Shown here: one piece after another, positions 43,501-52,876 of the stretch
Layout of the letters: every line of letters begins with the position of its first letter
How positions within the stretch are numbered: the first letter of the stretch is position 1
Source of the DNA: Anthonomus grandis grandis
Taxonomy: Eukaryota; Arthropoda; Insecta; Coleoptera; Curculionidae
DNA length: 64,000 nucleotides
NCBI RefSeq assembly: GCF_022605725.1
Contig: NC_065556.1
Span: 8,680,001 to 8,744,000 of the forward strand
Direction of reading: 5' to 3'
Program-made: the position numbers and the translations under genes
Notes under the pieces: generated by a model
What the model saw: only the letters and a program-made list of their open reading frames with translations
The model's database searches: none
Told to the model about the DNA's origin: nothing

Positions 43501-46500
43501 GGGTTAATCAAATTATATCTAAAAATCAAAATGAAATCATATCGGAACAATCGTTAACGCTACTAGTTATTATATTTTCTTAGTTCTGGTTGTGTTCAAA
43601 CCGTAGAAAACATCATTTGGCTATCTTGTATATGTGAAATAGTAAATTTAAATCATATTCGAATAATAGATAACAGTAATAGAGTGAGATATGATTATTT
43701 TTTTAAAAAACAATTCATAAGAAAATTTAAAAAAATAATTTACAGTACATGAAATAAACTGCAAAAATTAAATTGGAATCAAATTGGACAATGCTATAAT
43801 GGTTAATTGTTCTATTTTCTTAACCCTAGTTATGCCCAAAACTTAAAAAGTATCATTTGGGTCATCTTGTATAACCTAAATATTAATTTTAAAATAAATT
43901 TGAATAATAGATAACCGTTATTGAGTTAGATATGTCTATTTTTTTTAAACACAATACATTAAAATATTTTTAAAAATCATTTAGGGTTAATCAAATTATA
44001 TCTAAAAACTAAATAAAAATTAAATCGGAACAATCGTTAACGCTATTAGTTATTATATTTTCTTAGTTCTGGTTGTGTTCAAACCGTAAAGAATATCATT
44101 TGGCTATCCTGTATATGCGAATTAGTAAATTTAAATCATATTCGAATAATAGATAATAGTAATAGAGTGAGATATAATTATTTTTTCAAAAAACAGTTCA
44201 TAAGAAAAATTTTAAAAATAATTTACAGTAAATCAAATGAGCTTCAAAAATTAAATTGGAATCAAATCGGACAATGCTATAATGATTAATCGTTCTATTT
44301 TCTTAATCCTGGTTATATTCAAAACATAAAAAGGATCATTTGGGTCATTTTGTATAACCTAAATATTAATTTTAAAATTAATTTGAATAATAGATAACCG
44401 TAATTGAGTGAGATATGACTATTTTTTTAAAACACAATACATTAAAAAATTTTAAAAAATTATTTAGGGTTAAACAAATTATATCTAAAAATTAAATTGA
44501 AATCATATCGGAACAATAGGTATAGGTAATAGTAATCGATTTTCTTTATCCTGGTTATGTAAAAAACATAAAAAGGATCATTTGATTCATCTTGTATAAC
44601 CTAAATAATAATTTTAAAATAAATTTGAATAATAGATAACCGTAATTGAGTTAGATATGGCTATTTTTTTTAAACACAATACATTAAAATATTTTTAAAA
44701 ATCATTTAGGGTTAATCAAATTATATCAAAAAATTAAATCGGAACAATCGTTAACGCTATTATTTATTATATTTTCTTAATTCTGGTTGTGTTCAAACCG
44801 TAAAAAATATCATTTGGCTATCTTGTATATGCGAAATAGTACATGTAAATTAAATTTGAATAATAGATAACAGTAATAGAGTGAGATATGATTATTTTTT
44901 TAAAAAACAATTCATAAGAAAATTTTAAAAAATAATTTACAGTACATCAAATAAACTGCAAAAATTAAATTGGAATCAAATCGGACAATGCTATAATGGT
45001 TAATTGTTCTATTTTCTTAACCCTAGTTATGCCCAAAACTTAAAAAGTATCATTTGGGTCATCTTGTATAACCTAAATATTAATTTTAAAATAAATTTGA
45101 ATAATAGATAACCGTAATTGAGTAAGATACGACTATTCTTTTTAAACATAATACATTAAAATATTTTTAAACATCATTTAAGGTTAATCCAATTATATCT
45201 AAAAATTAAATTAAAATTAAATCGGAACAATCGTTAACGCTAAGAGTTATTATATTTTCTTAATTCTGGTTGTGTTCAAACCGTAAAGAATATCATTTGG
45301 CTATCTTGTATATGCGAAATAGTAAATTTAAATCATATTCGAATAATAGATAACAGTAATAGACTGAGATATATTTATTTTTTTAAAAAACAATCCATAA
45401 GAAAAATTTTAAAAATAATTTACAGTAAATCAAATGAACTTCAAAAATTAAATTGAAATCATATCGGACGATGCTATAATCATTAATTGTTCTATTTTCT
45501 TAACCCTGGTTATGTCCAAAACTTAAAAAGGATCATTTGTGTCATCTTGTATAACCTAAATATTAATTTTAAAATTAATTTGAATAATAGATAACCGTAA
45601 TTGAGTGAGATACGACTATTCTTTTTAAACACAATACATTAAAAAATGTTAAAAAATTATTTAAGGTTAAACAAATTATATCTAAAAATTAAAATGAAAT
45701 CATATCGGAACAATAGCTATAGGTAATAGTAATCGATTTTCTTTATCCTGGTTATGTCCAAAACATAAAAAAGTTCATTTGAGTCAACTTGTATAACCTA
45801 AATAATAATTTTAAATTATATTTGAATAATAGATAACCGTAATTGATTGAGATATAACTTTTTTCTTTAAACAGGATACATCAAAATATTTTTAAAAATC
45901 ATTTAGGGTTAATCAAATTATATCTAAAAATTAATTTAAAATTAAATCGGAACAATCGTTAACGCTATTAGTTATTATATTTTTTCAGTTCTGGTTGTGT
46001 TCAAACCGTAAAAAACATCATTTGGCTATCTTGTATATGCGAAATAGTAAATGTAAATTATATTCGAATAAAAAATAACAGTAAAAGAGTGAGATATAAT
46101 AATTTTTTTAAAAATAATTCATAAGAAAAATTCTAAAAATAATTTAGAGTACATCAAATGAACTTCAAAAATTAAATTGGAATCAAATCGGACATCGCTA
46201 TAATGATTAATTGTTCTATTTTCTTAACCCTGGTTATGACCAAACCTTAAAAAGGATCATTTAAGTCAATTTGTATAACCTAAATATTAATTTTAAAATA
46301 AATTTTAATAATAGATAACCGTAATTGAGTGAGATATTACTATTTTTTTAAAACATAATACATTAAATTATTTTCAAAAATTATTTAGGGTTAATCAAAT
46401 TAAATTAAAACGGAAAAATCTTTAATCAGTTATTATATTTTCTTAATTCTGGTTGTGTTCAAACCGTAAAAAACATCATTTGGCTACCTTGTATATGCGA

Positions 46501-46865
46501 AATAGTAAACGTAAATTAAATTTGAATAATAGATAACAGTAATAGAGTGAGATATGATTTTTTTAAAAAACATTTCATAAGAAAATTTTAAAAAATAATT
46601 TACAGTACATCAAATAAACTTCAAAAATTAAATTGGAATAGAATCGGAAAATGCTATAATGATTAATTGTTCTATTTTCTTAACCTTAGTTATGCCCAAA
46701 ACTTAAAAAGTATCATTTGAGTCGTCTTGTATAACCTAAATATTAATTTTAAAATTAATTTGAACAATAGATAACCGTAATTGAGTGAGATACGACTATT
46801 CTTTTTAAACACAATACATTAAAAAACGTTAAAAAATTATTTAGGGTTAAACAAATTATATCTAA
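40596..46865 (+). repeat. Partial fourth 14-mer and mixed monomers
   Basis: The marker AACGATTGTTAGTACGG returns at 41,373, only 2,154 bp after the third copy's marker. That is 1,200 bp (five monomers) short of a full unit, so a degenerate fourth copy follows. Beyond it are mixed A/B/C units. Segment ~44,330-45,130 matches ~18,560-19,340 and ~28,360-29,140. Segment ~45,200-46,500 matches ~57,330-58,660 on the other side of the retrotransposon. Confidence 0.78.
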
Positions 46866-46961
46866 GTTGTTTATCTAGTTTATCTTTATTATATCTATCT
46901 TATCTATTTATTATATCTATATCTTTATTATTTTTTTTATCTTTATTATATCTAGTTGGAA
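46866..46961 (+). repeat. TATATCTA/TATCTTTAT microsatellite-like junction
   Basis: A 96-bp T-rich stretch between the last satellite base and the truncated 5' LTR. It is made of irregular TTATCTA, TTATATCTA and TATCTTTATT words; TATCTTTATTATATCTA occurs at 46,881 and 46,938. The same TTATATCTA word ends the adjoining satellite monomer, so the stretch may derive from it by slippage or repeated template switching. It stands where the first ~67 bp of the LTR should be. Confidence 0.8.
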
Positions 46962-47389
46962 TAAAGTTGATTGAAGGGTTTCTTTAGGGTTCTACTTACG
47001 TTTGGTTTATTATTTTCATCTATAGTGTTTAGTTTTTAAGTAGTTCATCTTGTTTGAGAGCCCCAGTTTGGCCCCAATTTAGGTTATTTAGGTTATATTA
47101 TTGCAAATCCCTGTAGTTCTAATTTTCTAGAATTTGTATACTTGCTTGCTTTGACTGTCAGTATTCTCCTAAAATTATTGGTCTCTTTGGGCAAAAACAA
47201 TGAAGATAATTCTAAATATTTCGAAACTGTTCCATCAGGTTTTAAAAAGGACGCGCTTCGTGACAAATCATTCAGTTTTAATTGTTTAGTCAGTTTTTAC
47301 CTTGGAAACAATTAAACGACAGTCAAGGCGAGTTAGGTTAGTGTTTTTGACGTTGACAATAAAGGTGTGTTCCCGAATTTCGTTACAAT
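46962..47389 (+). repeat. 5' LTR, missing its first ~67 bp
   Basis: Matches the 3' LTR from 52,448 to its end. Near the broken edge it has GATTGAAGGG where the 3' LTR has GATTCGTAGGG; from 46,979 onward there is one substitution in 411 bp. It keeps the AATAAA at 47,358 and ends ACAAT directly before the primer-binding site. The lost part is the start of U3, so this copy may or may not retain its promoter. GGTTATATTA at 47,091 and GTCAGT-like words near 47,289 are only weak promoter or initiator candidates. Confidence 0.93.
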
Positions 47390-47407
47390 TGGTGTCAGAA
47401 GTGGGAT
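47390..47407 (+). other. Primer-binding site, tRNA-Leu type
   Basis: TGGTGTCAGAAGTGGGAT begins right after the LTR. TGG pairs with the tRNA CCA end. The remainder resembles the complement of the acceptor/T-arm of animal tRNA-Leu with, as I recall it, one mismatch (A for G in CAGAAG). The tRNA identity is inferred from general knowledge; matching the host tRNA set would decide it. Confidence 0.75.
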
Positions 47408-47429
47408 ATTTGGAAGCTCATTTTAGTGG

Positions 47430-48767
47430 ATGCCTTTAACAAGAACTCAGGCCAAGATGGAGACCGAGAAATTGATGGAGCTGCTATTGAGGAAGTTTGA
47501 CGAGCAAAAAGTAGAACAAGATGAACGAGAGCGTAAGCAGAGGAAAGAACAAGAAGAACGAGACCGCAAACAAGAAGAAAGAGATCGTAAACAGAAGGAA
47601 GAACAAGAAGAACGAGACCGCAAGCAAGAAGAACGAGACCGTAAACAGAAGGAAGAACAAGAAGAACGAGACCGCAAACAAGAAGAAAGAGACCGTAAAC
47701 AAAAGGAAGAACAAGAAGAACGAGACCGTAAACAGAGGGAAGAACAGGAAGAGCGAGATAAGAAACAGGAATATTTACTTAAGACAATTAAATCTGACCT
47801 GAAGAAAGAAAATGAAGACCTGATTCGAACCATGAAAGATGACTTACTGAATTTAAAAGATAATCTTAAAAAGGAGCAGGAAGAACGAGACAGAAAACAA
47901 GAGGAACGAGTTTTACAACTTAAAGAAGATCTGGAGAAGAATCAGAAACAATTAATGACTAACTTTGAAGCAACAGTAGAAGAAGAATTGGGACAAGTAC
48001 AAAAAAAGATCCAAGAACTAGAGATGAAAGTAAAACAGACCCCTCTTTATCCCGATCCTAGAATGCAAACAATGATGAAAGTAAAGCCACCAAAATTCGA
48101 CGGCAAAGAAGCATGGAGTACCTATTTAAATCAATTTGAGGCCGCTGCTAGGGGAAATCGCTGGGATAACGAAGAAAAGGCAATCAATCTTAAGCTAAGC
48201 CTTAGAGGAGAAGCTACAGAAATATTAAGAATGGTGCCATCTGAGGATCAGCTCAATTTCGACGTACTGGTGCGTACCTTAGAGATGAGATACGGTGAAG
48301 CCCATCTACAACAAGTGTACCAGGCTCAATTGAAATCTAGAAGACAACAACCCGAGGAAGGACTTCAACAGTTTGAGGCCGATGTTGCTCGATTAGTAAA
48401 TCTGGCTTACCCTTCAGCCCCAACAGAGTTCCGAGAACAAATTTCTATAAATTATTTTATTGACGGAGTTCGAGATCCAGATACTAACCACGCCCTAAGG
48501 ATGGCTCATCATAAAAGTATTTCAGAAGCTTTGGCCCATGGACTAGAGTATGAGGCAGCTTTTCAAGCAACTAGAAGGCAGACACGAATAAGACAAATCA
48601 GAACTCCGGAAAGTGATCTCGAAGATCGCCTAAAGAAGATTGAATCATTATTAGCGAGGAAACCTAAAAGACCATTGCAATGCTGGAATTGTAATGAGGA
48701 GGGGCACCTTAAACGTCAATGCCCGAAGCCTTTAAGAGATCCAAGGAACCAGGAAAACTTCAACTAG
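47430..48767 (+). CDS. gag: Gag capsid-nucleocapsid polyprotein
   Basis: A 445-residue structural protein expected to form the cytoplasmic virus-like particle that packages element RNA. Residues ~10-200 are an extremely charged predicted coiled coil (K/E/R/D/Q), containing the EERDRKQ tandem repeat at 38-113. Residues ~218-385 resemble the retrotransposon Gag fold, including PKFDGKEAW and YFIDGVRDP. A CCHC zinc knuckle for RNA binding is at C418, C421, H426 and C431. The chosen ATG follows an in-frame stop at 47,424 and lies 22 bp after the primer-binding site. The frame ends at TAG 48,765-48,767, overlapping the protease frame. The long charged head is unusual for Gag; the capsid assignment is by resemblance. 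Confidence 0.93.
   Translation: MPLTRTQAKMETEKLMELLLRKFDEQKVEQDERERKQRKEQEERDRKQEERDRKQKEEQEERDRKQEERDRKQKEEQEERDRKQEERDRKQKEEQEERDRKQREEQEERDKKQEYLLKTIKSDLKKENEDLIRTMKDDLLNLKDNLKKEQEERDRKQEERVLQLKEDLEKNQKQLMTNFEATVEEELGQVQKKIQELEMKVKQTPLYPDPRMQTMMKVKPPKFDGKEAWSTYLNQFEAAARGNRWDNEEKAINLKLSLRGEATEILRMVPSEDQLNFDVLVRTLEMRYGEAHLQQVYQAQLKSRRQQPEEGLQQFEADVARLVNLAYPSAPTEFREQISINYFIDGVRDPDTNHALRMAHHKSISEALAHGLEYEAAFQATRRQTRIRQIRTPESDLEDRLKKIESLLARKPKRPLQCWNCNEEGHLKRQCPKPLRDPRNQENFN
47541..47768 (+). repeat. 54-bp coding tandem repeat in gag (KEEQEERDRKQ)
   Basis: The 18-residue unit KEEQEERDRKQEERDRKQ is repeated about three times, followed by two 11-residue partial units (KEEQEERDRKQ and REEQEERDKKQ). 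The coding strand is almost all purine. A diverged echo, EEQ-like EERDRKQEER, recurs at residues 151-160. Long open frames on the opposite strand here arise from this base bias. Confidence 0.93.
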
Positions 48768-49309
48768 TCAGCTTTATGGGGCGCAAGCTGGCTGGGTGCT
48801 ACCAAGCCCCACGTATAAGACTAAACCGGCTGCCACATCCTGGAGAGAGCTTGGTAGTACCGGGAAAAATATGCGGCCGTGAATGTGAGATGGTAGTGGA
48901 TACAGGATCAAGTCATACTATCGTGAAGCCGAACATCGTAGCACACTGTAGGCTTTCAGCACCACCCAATTTAATTCTGGAGTCTGCAAATGGAAAAAGG
49001 ATCCCGATTCTTGGATTGCATGAAGCTACAGTCACCATTGGCTTAACAACATTTCATCAGCCAGTATTAGTGGCAGAAATCATGGATGATGTCATATTAG
49101 GATTAGATGTTATGAATGCTCAGCAGTTTAAAATGGATGTATATAACCGGATATTGACGACGAGAAATGAAGAGATTTTTATGCACCACCTATATGAAGA
49201 TAAAGTAAATACCAGAGTCGTTAAGTTATTCAAGGATATTACCATACCAGCAAATTCAGAGGTGGTGATTAATGCTACAACTGGAGGAAAATGGGAGAAA
49301 CTGTTTTGA
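48719..49309 (+). CDS. pro: Aspartic protease (separate frame)
   Basis: Retropepsin-type protease that would cleave the Gag and Gag-Pol polyproteins. The active-site motif is VVDTGSSH with the catalytic Asp at residue 61; the second conserved motif VILGLDV is at ~125-131. The frame is -1 relative to gag and overlaps it by ~49 bp. It is open from 48,713 after a TAA, so translation most likely arrives by frameshift at ~48,752 and the ATG at 48,719 is only the formal first start. After the protease core (~45-145) about 50 residues continue into the linker toward RT. The frame closes with TGA at 49,307-49,309, 37 bp into the open part of the pol frame. The predicted length is normal for protease plus linker. 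Confidence 0.88.
   Translation: MPEAFKRSKEPGKLQLVSFMGRKLAGCYQAPRIRLNRLPHPGESLVVPGKICGRECEMVVDTGSSHTIVKPNIVAHCRLSAPPNLILESANGKRIPILGLHEATVTIGLTTFHQPVLVAEIMDDVILGLDVMNAQQFKMDVYNRILTTRNEEIFMHHLYEDKVNTRVVKLFKDITIPANSEVVINATTGGKWEKLF
48752..48758 (+). promoter_or_regulatory. Candidate -1 frameshift site, gag to protease
   Basis: In the gag frame the heptamer reads G GAA AAC, three codons before the gag stop. A -1 slip gives GGA AAA CTT and enters the protease frame, which is open from 48,713. The form resembles the known variant G GAU UUA used in mouse mammary tumour virus (established knowledge). No downstream pseudoknot was established by eye. Confidence 0.45.
49285..49291 (+). promoter_or_regulatory. 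Candidate -1 shift zone, protease to pol
   Basis: The protease and pol frames are both open only in 49,273-49,309. Within this the protease frame reads GGA GGA AAA TGG; a -1 slip on the AAAA run (49,288-49,291) gives AGG AAA ATG in the pol frame. No canonical heptamer is present. Alternatives are reinitiation at the ATG of 49,291, 16 bp before the protease stop, or a one-base mutation in this copy. Confidence 0.4.
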
Positions 49310-52300
49310 TTGAGCCCATGGAAAACTGCAAACTATATGGTAAAGGAATTTTTCCAGCCAAGACTTTATCTACGCAGAAGAAATCTACTGTTTTGGTTCG
49401 AATGGTAAATTTAAAAGGATATGATCAACACCTGAAACAAGGAGAGAACATTGGCGTATGCTCTGAAGTAGTGGCAGTCATGAAAAATGCTGATAGAAGT
49501 CGTTATTCAAACAGACCTTTTCCTGTATGTTTACAAAACCTATTTGAAGAATCATCTGCCAATTTAACCATGGACCAGTGTAGTAAATTGCGACGTCTTC
49601 TTGAAGAAAATCAAGATGTGTTTTCCTTGCACGATAATGACCTGGGAAGAACTGATTTGGTGCAGCATCGCATTAACACTGGAGACAATGCTCCGATTAA
49701 ACAAGCACCTCGAAGAATTCCGATAGCTAAACAAGGAGAAGTTTCCTCAATGCTTCAAGAAATGAGGACACAAGGAGTGATAGAACCTTCTCAGAGTCCT
49801 TGGACATCTCCAGTTGTGCTAGTAAAGAAAAAGGATGGATCCACTAGATTTTGTGTAGACTATCGGCGACTGAATGACATTACCAAGAAAGACAGTTATC
49901 CCCTACCAAGAATTGACGACACCCTGGACACGTTATCAGGTTCACAATGGTTCTCAACACTCGATCTAAAGAGTGGATACTGGCAGGTAAAGATGCATCC
50001 AGAAGATAAAGAAAAGACCGCATTCTCGACTGGAACGGGACTTTGGCAGTTTACCGTAATGCCCTTTGGACTCTGCAATGCTCCAGCTACGTTTGAGAGA
50101 CTTATGGAAACAGTTTTACGTGGAATGACTTGGGAATCATGTTTAGTTTATCTGGATGACGTCATCATACTGGGAAAAACATTTGAAGATCATTTAAAGA
50201 ATATTCAAGAGGTATTTGTTAAACTGCGAGAGGCCAACCTGAAGCTAAGTCCTAAAAAATGTTGCTTATTTCAAAAAGAAGTTCGATACCTTGGCCATGT
50301 AATATCAGAAAAAGGTGTCAAGACTGATCCAGATAAAGTAGAGGCAATCGAAAATTGGCCACGACCCACTGATAAACACCAGTTAAGAAGCTTTCTGGGC
50401 CTTTGTACCTATTACAGAAGATTTGTAAGAAATTTCGCTAATCTTGCAAAGCCTCTACATAAGCTCACGGAGGACAAAATGGTATTTAGTTGGTCAACAG
50501 ACTGTGAAGAAGCATTTCAACGGTTAAAAAGAGCACTATGCACATCTCCAATTTTAACATATCCGATTCCTGGACAACCTTTTATTTTGGATACCGATGC
50601 GAGTAATGTTGGAATTGTGGCCGTTCTATCACAAAAATATGAAGATGGCGAGCACGTGATAGCTTATTTCAGTAAAACGTTATCAAAACCAGAAAGAAAC
50701 TATTGTGTCACCAGACGAGAGCTATTGTCAGCAGTAAAAGCTATTGAACATTTCCATAAATATTTGTATGGTCAACGATTTATCCTTAGAACCGACCATG
50801 CTTCGTTGAAATGGCTGTTTCAGTTTAAAAATCCCGAAGGACAAATAGCAAGGTGGCTTCAACGATTACAAGAGTATGACTTTACAATAGAACATAGGAA
50901 AGGCGCATATCACCAAAATGCCGATGCTTTATCGAGAAGACCCTGTATTGAAACATGTCAACATTGTTTTAAAAAGGAATCAAAACAGCATCCAGAGATA
51001 TTTACTTGTAATCGTATTGGCCTTCACAGTTCTAAAGAGTGGGATGTAGCTAGTTTAATCCAAGATCAGTGTGATGACCCAGTATTTGGTCTTATTTACG
51101 AACTGAAATCTCGAGAAATTTCAAAACCAGAATGGAAAGACATTTCTGACAAATCTCCAGAACTTAAAGCTTATTGGTCTCAATGGAATTCATTGGTTAT
51201 AAAAGATGGATTATTAAAAAGAGTCTGGGAGAGCGTAGATGGAAAAGAAAAGACATATCTGACAGTCCTTCCTCGAAAACGTATTCCGGAAGTCCTTGAA
51301 GCTGTTCATGGCGGTGTCGGCGGAGGACATTTTGGAGTTAGTAAGACCTTGGCAAAAGTGAGAGAACGGTTTTACTGGCTGAACAGTCATCAAGATGTTG
51401 AACGCTGGTGCCGACAGTGTGAGCAGTGTTCGTCAAGCAAGGGCCCAAAAACCCGGACAAGAGGAAAGATGATGCAGTATCTTGTTGGTGCACCCTTTGA
51501 ACGAATTGCCATAGACGTAGCAGGACCCTTTCCTACTAGTAGCTCCGGAAACCGATATGCTCTTGTTGCTATGGATTACTTTAGTAAGTGGCCCGAGGTG
51601 TATCCGATTCCAAACCAAGAAGCAACGACAGTAGCTGAAGTGCTGTTCCAGAACTGGATTTGTCGATTTGGTGTACCCAGAGAAATACATTCAGACCAAG
51701 GAAGGAACTTTGAGTCACAAATATTCCAACAAGTATGCCAGTTGCTGGGAATCAATAAGACCCGTACAACCCCACTACACCCTCAGTCTGATGGAATGGT
51801 TGAAAGATTTAACCGCACATTTGAAACCTATTTAAAGATGGTAGTAAACTCTAAGCAAACCGACTGGGATACCTGTATACAACCATTCCTATTGGCATAT
51901 CGTTCTTCTATCCACAAGTCAACTGGAAAAAGCCCGGCAAAAGTTGTCTACGGTGATGAACTTCGTTTACCTTTGGACATTATTACTGGAAGACCCCATA
52001 AGTCTGAAACCCTTGAGGAGTACGTCGACCATTTACAAGAGCGTTTACAAATTGTTCACGAACAAGCACGGGATAAACTTCATCTAGAAAGTAACAGAAT
52101 GAAATCACGTTATGACATAAAGGCAAATTCTACCGGTTTTAATCCTGGGGATAAAGTCTGGTTATACAATCCACGGAGGACGAAGGGCAAGTCACCAAAG
52201 CTCCAGAAGGATTGGGAAGGTCCATTCAATGTGGTCACCAGAATCAACGACGTGGTGTACCGTATCCAACGACATCCGACAGCGAAGATGAAAATTGTAA

Positions 52301-52368
52301 ACATCGTCCGGCTAGCGCCCTATCATGACTCAGGTGGTCCCATGTTTGATCGGGACGATCAAACTTGA
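49291..52368 (+). CDS. pol: Reverse transcriptase-RNase H-integrase
   Basis: Copies element RNA to DNA and integrates it. The first ~110 of 1,025 residues are the protease-RT linker. RT spans ~135-345, with catalytic D225 (LDLKSGYW) and YLDD at 287-290. RNase H spans ~430-550, with D434, E477, D502 and D545; residue 442-444 reads IVA where IGA is common, probably harmless. Integrase has an HHCC zinc module (H673, H680, C710, C713) and catalytic D742, D802 and E838 with the typical 35-residue spacing. A GPF module (977-979) closes the protein. There is no chromodomain. The frame is -1 to protease, is open from 49,273, and stops at 52,366-52,368 inside the polypurine tract. All catalytic residues are present. 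Confidence 0.97.
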   Translation: MGETVLIEPMENCKLYGKGIFPAKTLSTQKKSTVLVRMVNLKGYDQHLKQGENIGVCSEVVAVMKNADRSRYSNRPFPVCLQNLFEESSANLTMDQCSKLRRLLEENQDVFSLHDNDLGRTDLVQHRINTGDNAPIKQAPRRIPIAKQGEVSSMLQEMRTQGVIEPSQSPWTSPVVLVKKKDGSTRFCVDYRRLNDITKKDSYPLPRIDDTLDTLSGSQWFSTLDLKSGYWQVKMHPEDKEKTAFSTGTGLWQFTVMPFGLCNAPATFERLMETVLRGMTWESCLVYLDDVIILGKTFEDHLKNIQEVFVKLREANLKLSPKKCCLFQKEVRYLGHVISEKGVKTDPDKVEAIENWPRPTDKHQLRSFLGLCTYYRRFVRNFANLAKPLHKLTEDKMVFSWSTDCEEAFQRLKRALCTSPILTYPIPGQPFILDTDASNVGIVAVLSQKYEDGEHVIAYFSKTLSKPERNYCVTRRELLSAVKAIEHFHKYLYGQRFILRTDHASLKWLFQFKNPEGQIARWLQRLQEYDFTIEHRKGAYHQNADALSRRPCIETCQHCFKKESKQHPEIFTCNRIGLHSSKEWDVASLIQDQCDDPVFGLIYELKSREISKPEWKDISDKSPELKAYWSQWNSLVIKDGLLKRVWESVDGKEKTYLTVLPRKRIPEVLEAVHGGVGGGHFGVSKTLAKVRERFYWLNSHQDVERWCRQCEQCSSSKGPKTRTRGKMMQYLVGAPFERIAIDVAGPFPTSSSGNRYALVAMDYFSKWPEVYPIPNQEATTVAEVLFQNWICRFGVPREIHSDQGRNFESQIFQQVCQLLGINKTRTTPLHPQSDGMVERFNRTFETYLKMVVNSKQTDWDTCIQPFLLAYRSSIHKSTGKSPAKVVYGDELRLPLDIITGRPHKSETLEEYVDHLQERLQIVHEQARDKLHLESNRMKSRYDIKANSTGFNPGDKVWLYNPRRTKGKSPKLQKDWEGPFNVVTRINDVVYRIQRHPTAKMKIVNIVRLAPYHDSGGPMFDRDDQT

Positions 52369-52379
52369 GAGGGGAGCAG
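52367..52379 (+). other. Polypurine tract
   Basis: GAGAGGGGAGCAG lies immediately before the 3' LTR and overlaps the pol stop codon. It would prime plus-strand DNA synthesis. One C interrupts the purines near the end, leaving the exact LTR start uncertain by two or three bases. Confidence 0.85.
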
Positions 52380-52380
52380 T

Positions 52381-52876
52381 ATTATGAAAATGTAAATACG
52401 TTAATTATTCTGCTAGTTTTTGTACAATTTTATTAGTATTCTGTAGTTAAAGTTGATTCGTAGGGTTTCTTTAGGGTTCTACTTACGTTTGGTTTATTAT
52501 TTTCATCTATAGTGTTTAGTTTTTAAGTAGTTCATCTTGTTTGAGAGCCCCATTTTGGCCCCAATTTAGGTTATTTAGGTTATATTATTGCAAATCCCTG
52601 TAGTTCTAATTTTCTAGAATTTGTATACTTGCTTGCTTTGACTGTCAGTATTCTCCTAAAATTATTGGTCTCTTTGGGCAAAAACAATGAAGATAATTCT
52701 AAATATTTCGAAACTGTTCCATCAGGTTTTAAAAAGGACGCGCTTCGTGACAAATCATTCAGTTTTAATTGTTTAGTCAGTTTTTACCTTGGAAACAATT
52801 AAACGACAGTCAAGGCGAGTTAGGTTAGTGTTTTTGACGTTGACAATAAAGGTGTGTTCCCGAATTTCGTTACAAT
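52381..52876 (+). repeat. 3' LTR, full length (~496 bp)
   Basis: Starts about ATTATGAAAATG after the polypurine tract and ends TTACAAT. ATT...AAT would give short inverted ends; the usual TG...CA ends are not seen, so both edges are uncertain by a few bases. Satellite resumes immediately at ATTAATTTTAAAATTAATTT. The first ~67 bp have no counterpart in the 5' LTR. The rest is nearly identical to 46,979-47,389. Confidence 0.92.
52845..52850 (+). promoter_or_regulatory. Candidate LTR poly(A) signal
   Basis: AATAAA followed by GTGTGTT, 26 bp before the LTR end; the same site is at 47,358 in the 5' LTR. Its position would place the R/U5 boundary very near the LTR end. Confidence 0.45.

Larger units (their letters stand above)
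1..46865 (+). repeat. Left satellite array, ~240-bp A/B/C monomers
   Basis: Head-to-tail tandem satellite, all in one orientation. Recurrent landmarks (CTGG in each monomer) fall at 66, 293, 535, 775, 1018, 1249, 1488, 1731 and 1971, giving steps of 227-243 bp. Types A and B share a common plan: a CTGGTTNTGT core, an ATCATTTG box, a GATAAC(A/C)GTAAT(A/T)GAG box, a T-run followed by an A-run, then an A/T block. They look like diverged copies of one ancestral monomer. The strand is stop-dense and no reading frame of about 60 codons or more was found in it. Nothing else is present in this stretch. Whether it is centromeric or pericentromeric cannot be told from sequence. Confidence 0.97.
46962..52876 (+). 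mobile_element. Ty3/gypsy-type LTR retrotransposon, 5'-truncated LTR
   Basis: Order: partial LTR, primer-binding site, gag, protease, reverse transcriptase-RNase H-integrase, polypurine tract, full LTR. The pol domain order RT-RH-IN defines the Ty3/gypsy class (established knowledge). No frame for an envelope protein lies between pol and the 3' LTR, and no chromodomain follows integrase. Coding frames have no internal stops, and the shared 411 bp of the LTRs differ once (G at 47,066, T at 52,553), so the insertion is young. No short target-site duplication can be identified. The clade within Ty3/gypsy is not assigned; a leucine-type primer site is known from some insect lineages. Confidence 0.96.

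Noticed and set aside
47447..47833. Minus-strand Leu/Ser/Arg-rich open frames (also 47,484-47,714) and a plus-strand frame at 47,521-47,802
   Set aside because: They are shadows of the purine-rich gag tandem repeat, with no independent motifs.
49896..52304. Short minus-strand open frames of 60-85 codons within pol (49,896-50,078; 51,433-51,690; 52,110-52,304)
   Set aside because: They lie opposite conserved RT and integrase coding sequence and show no recognisable domain.
52369..52450. Envelope gene or chromodomain after pol
   Set aside because: The pol frame stops inside the polypurine tract and the LTR follows at once; the C-terminus ends shortly after the GPF module with no chromodomain pattern.
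52381..52876. LTR word TTAAAAAGGA as shared ancestry with the satellite CTTAAAAAGGATCATTT box
   Set aside because: The match is about ten A-rich bases; flanks do not align, so chance is sufficient.
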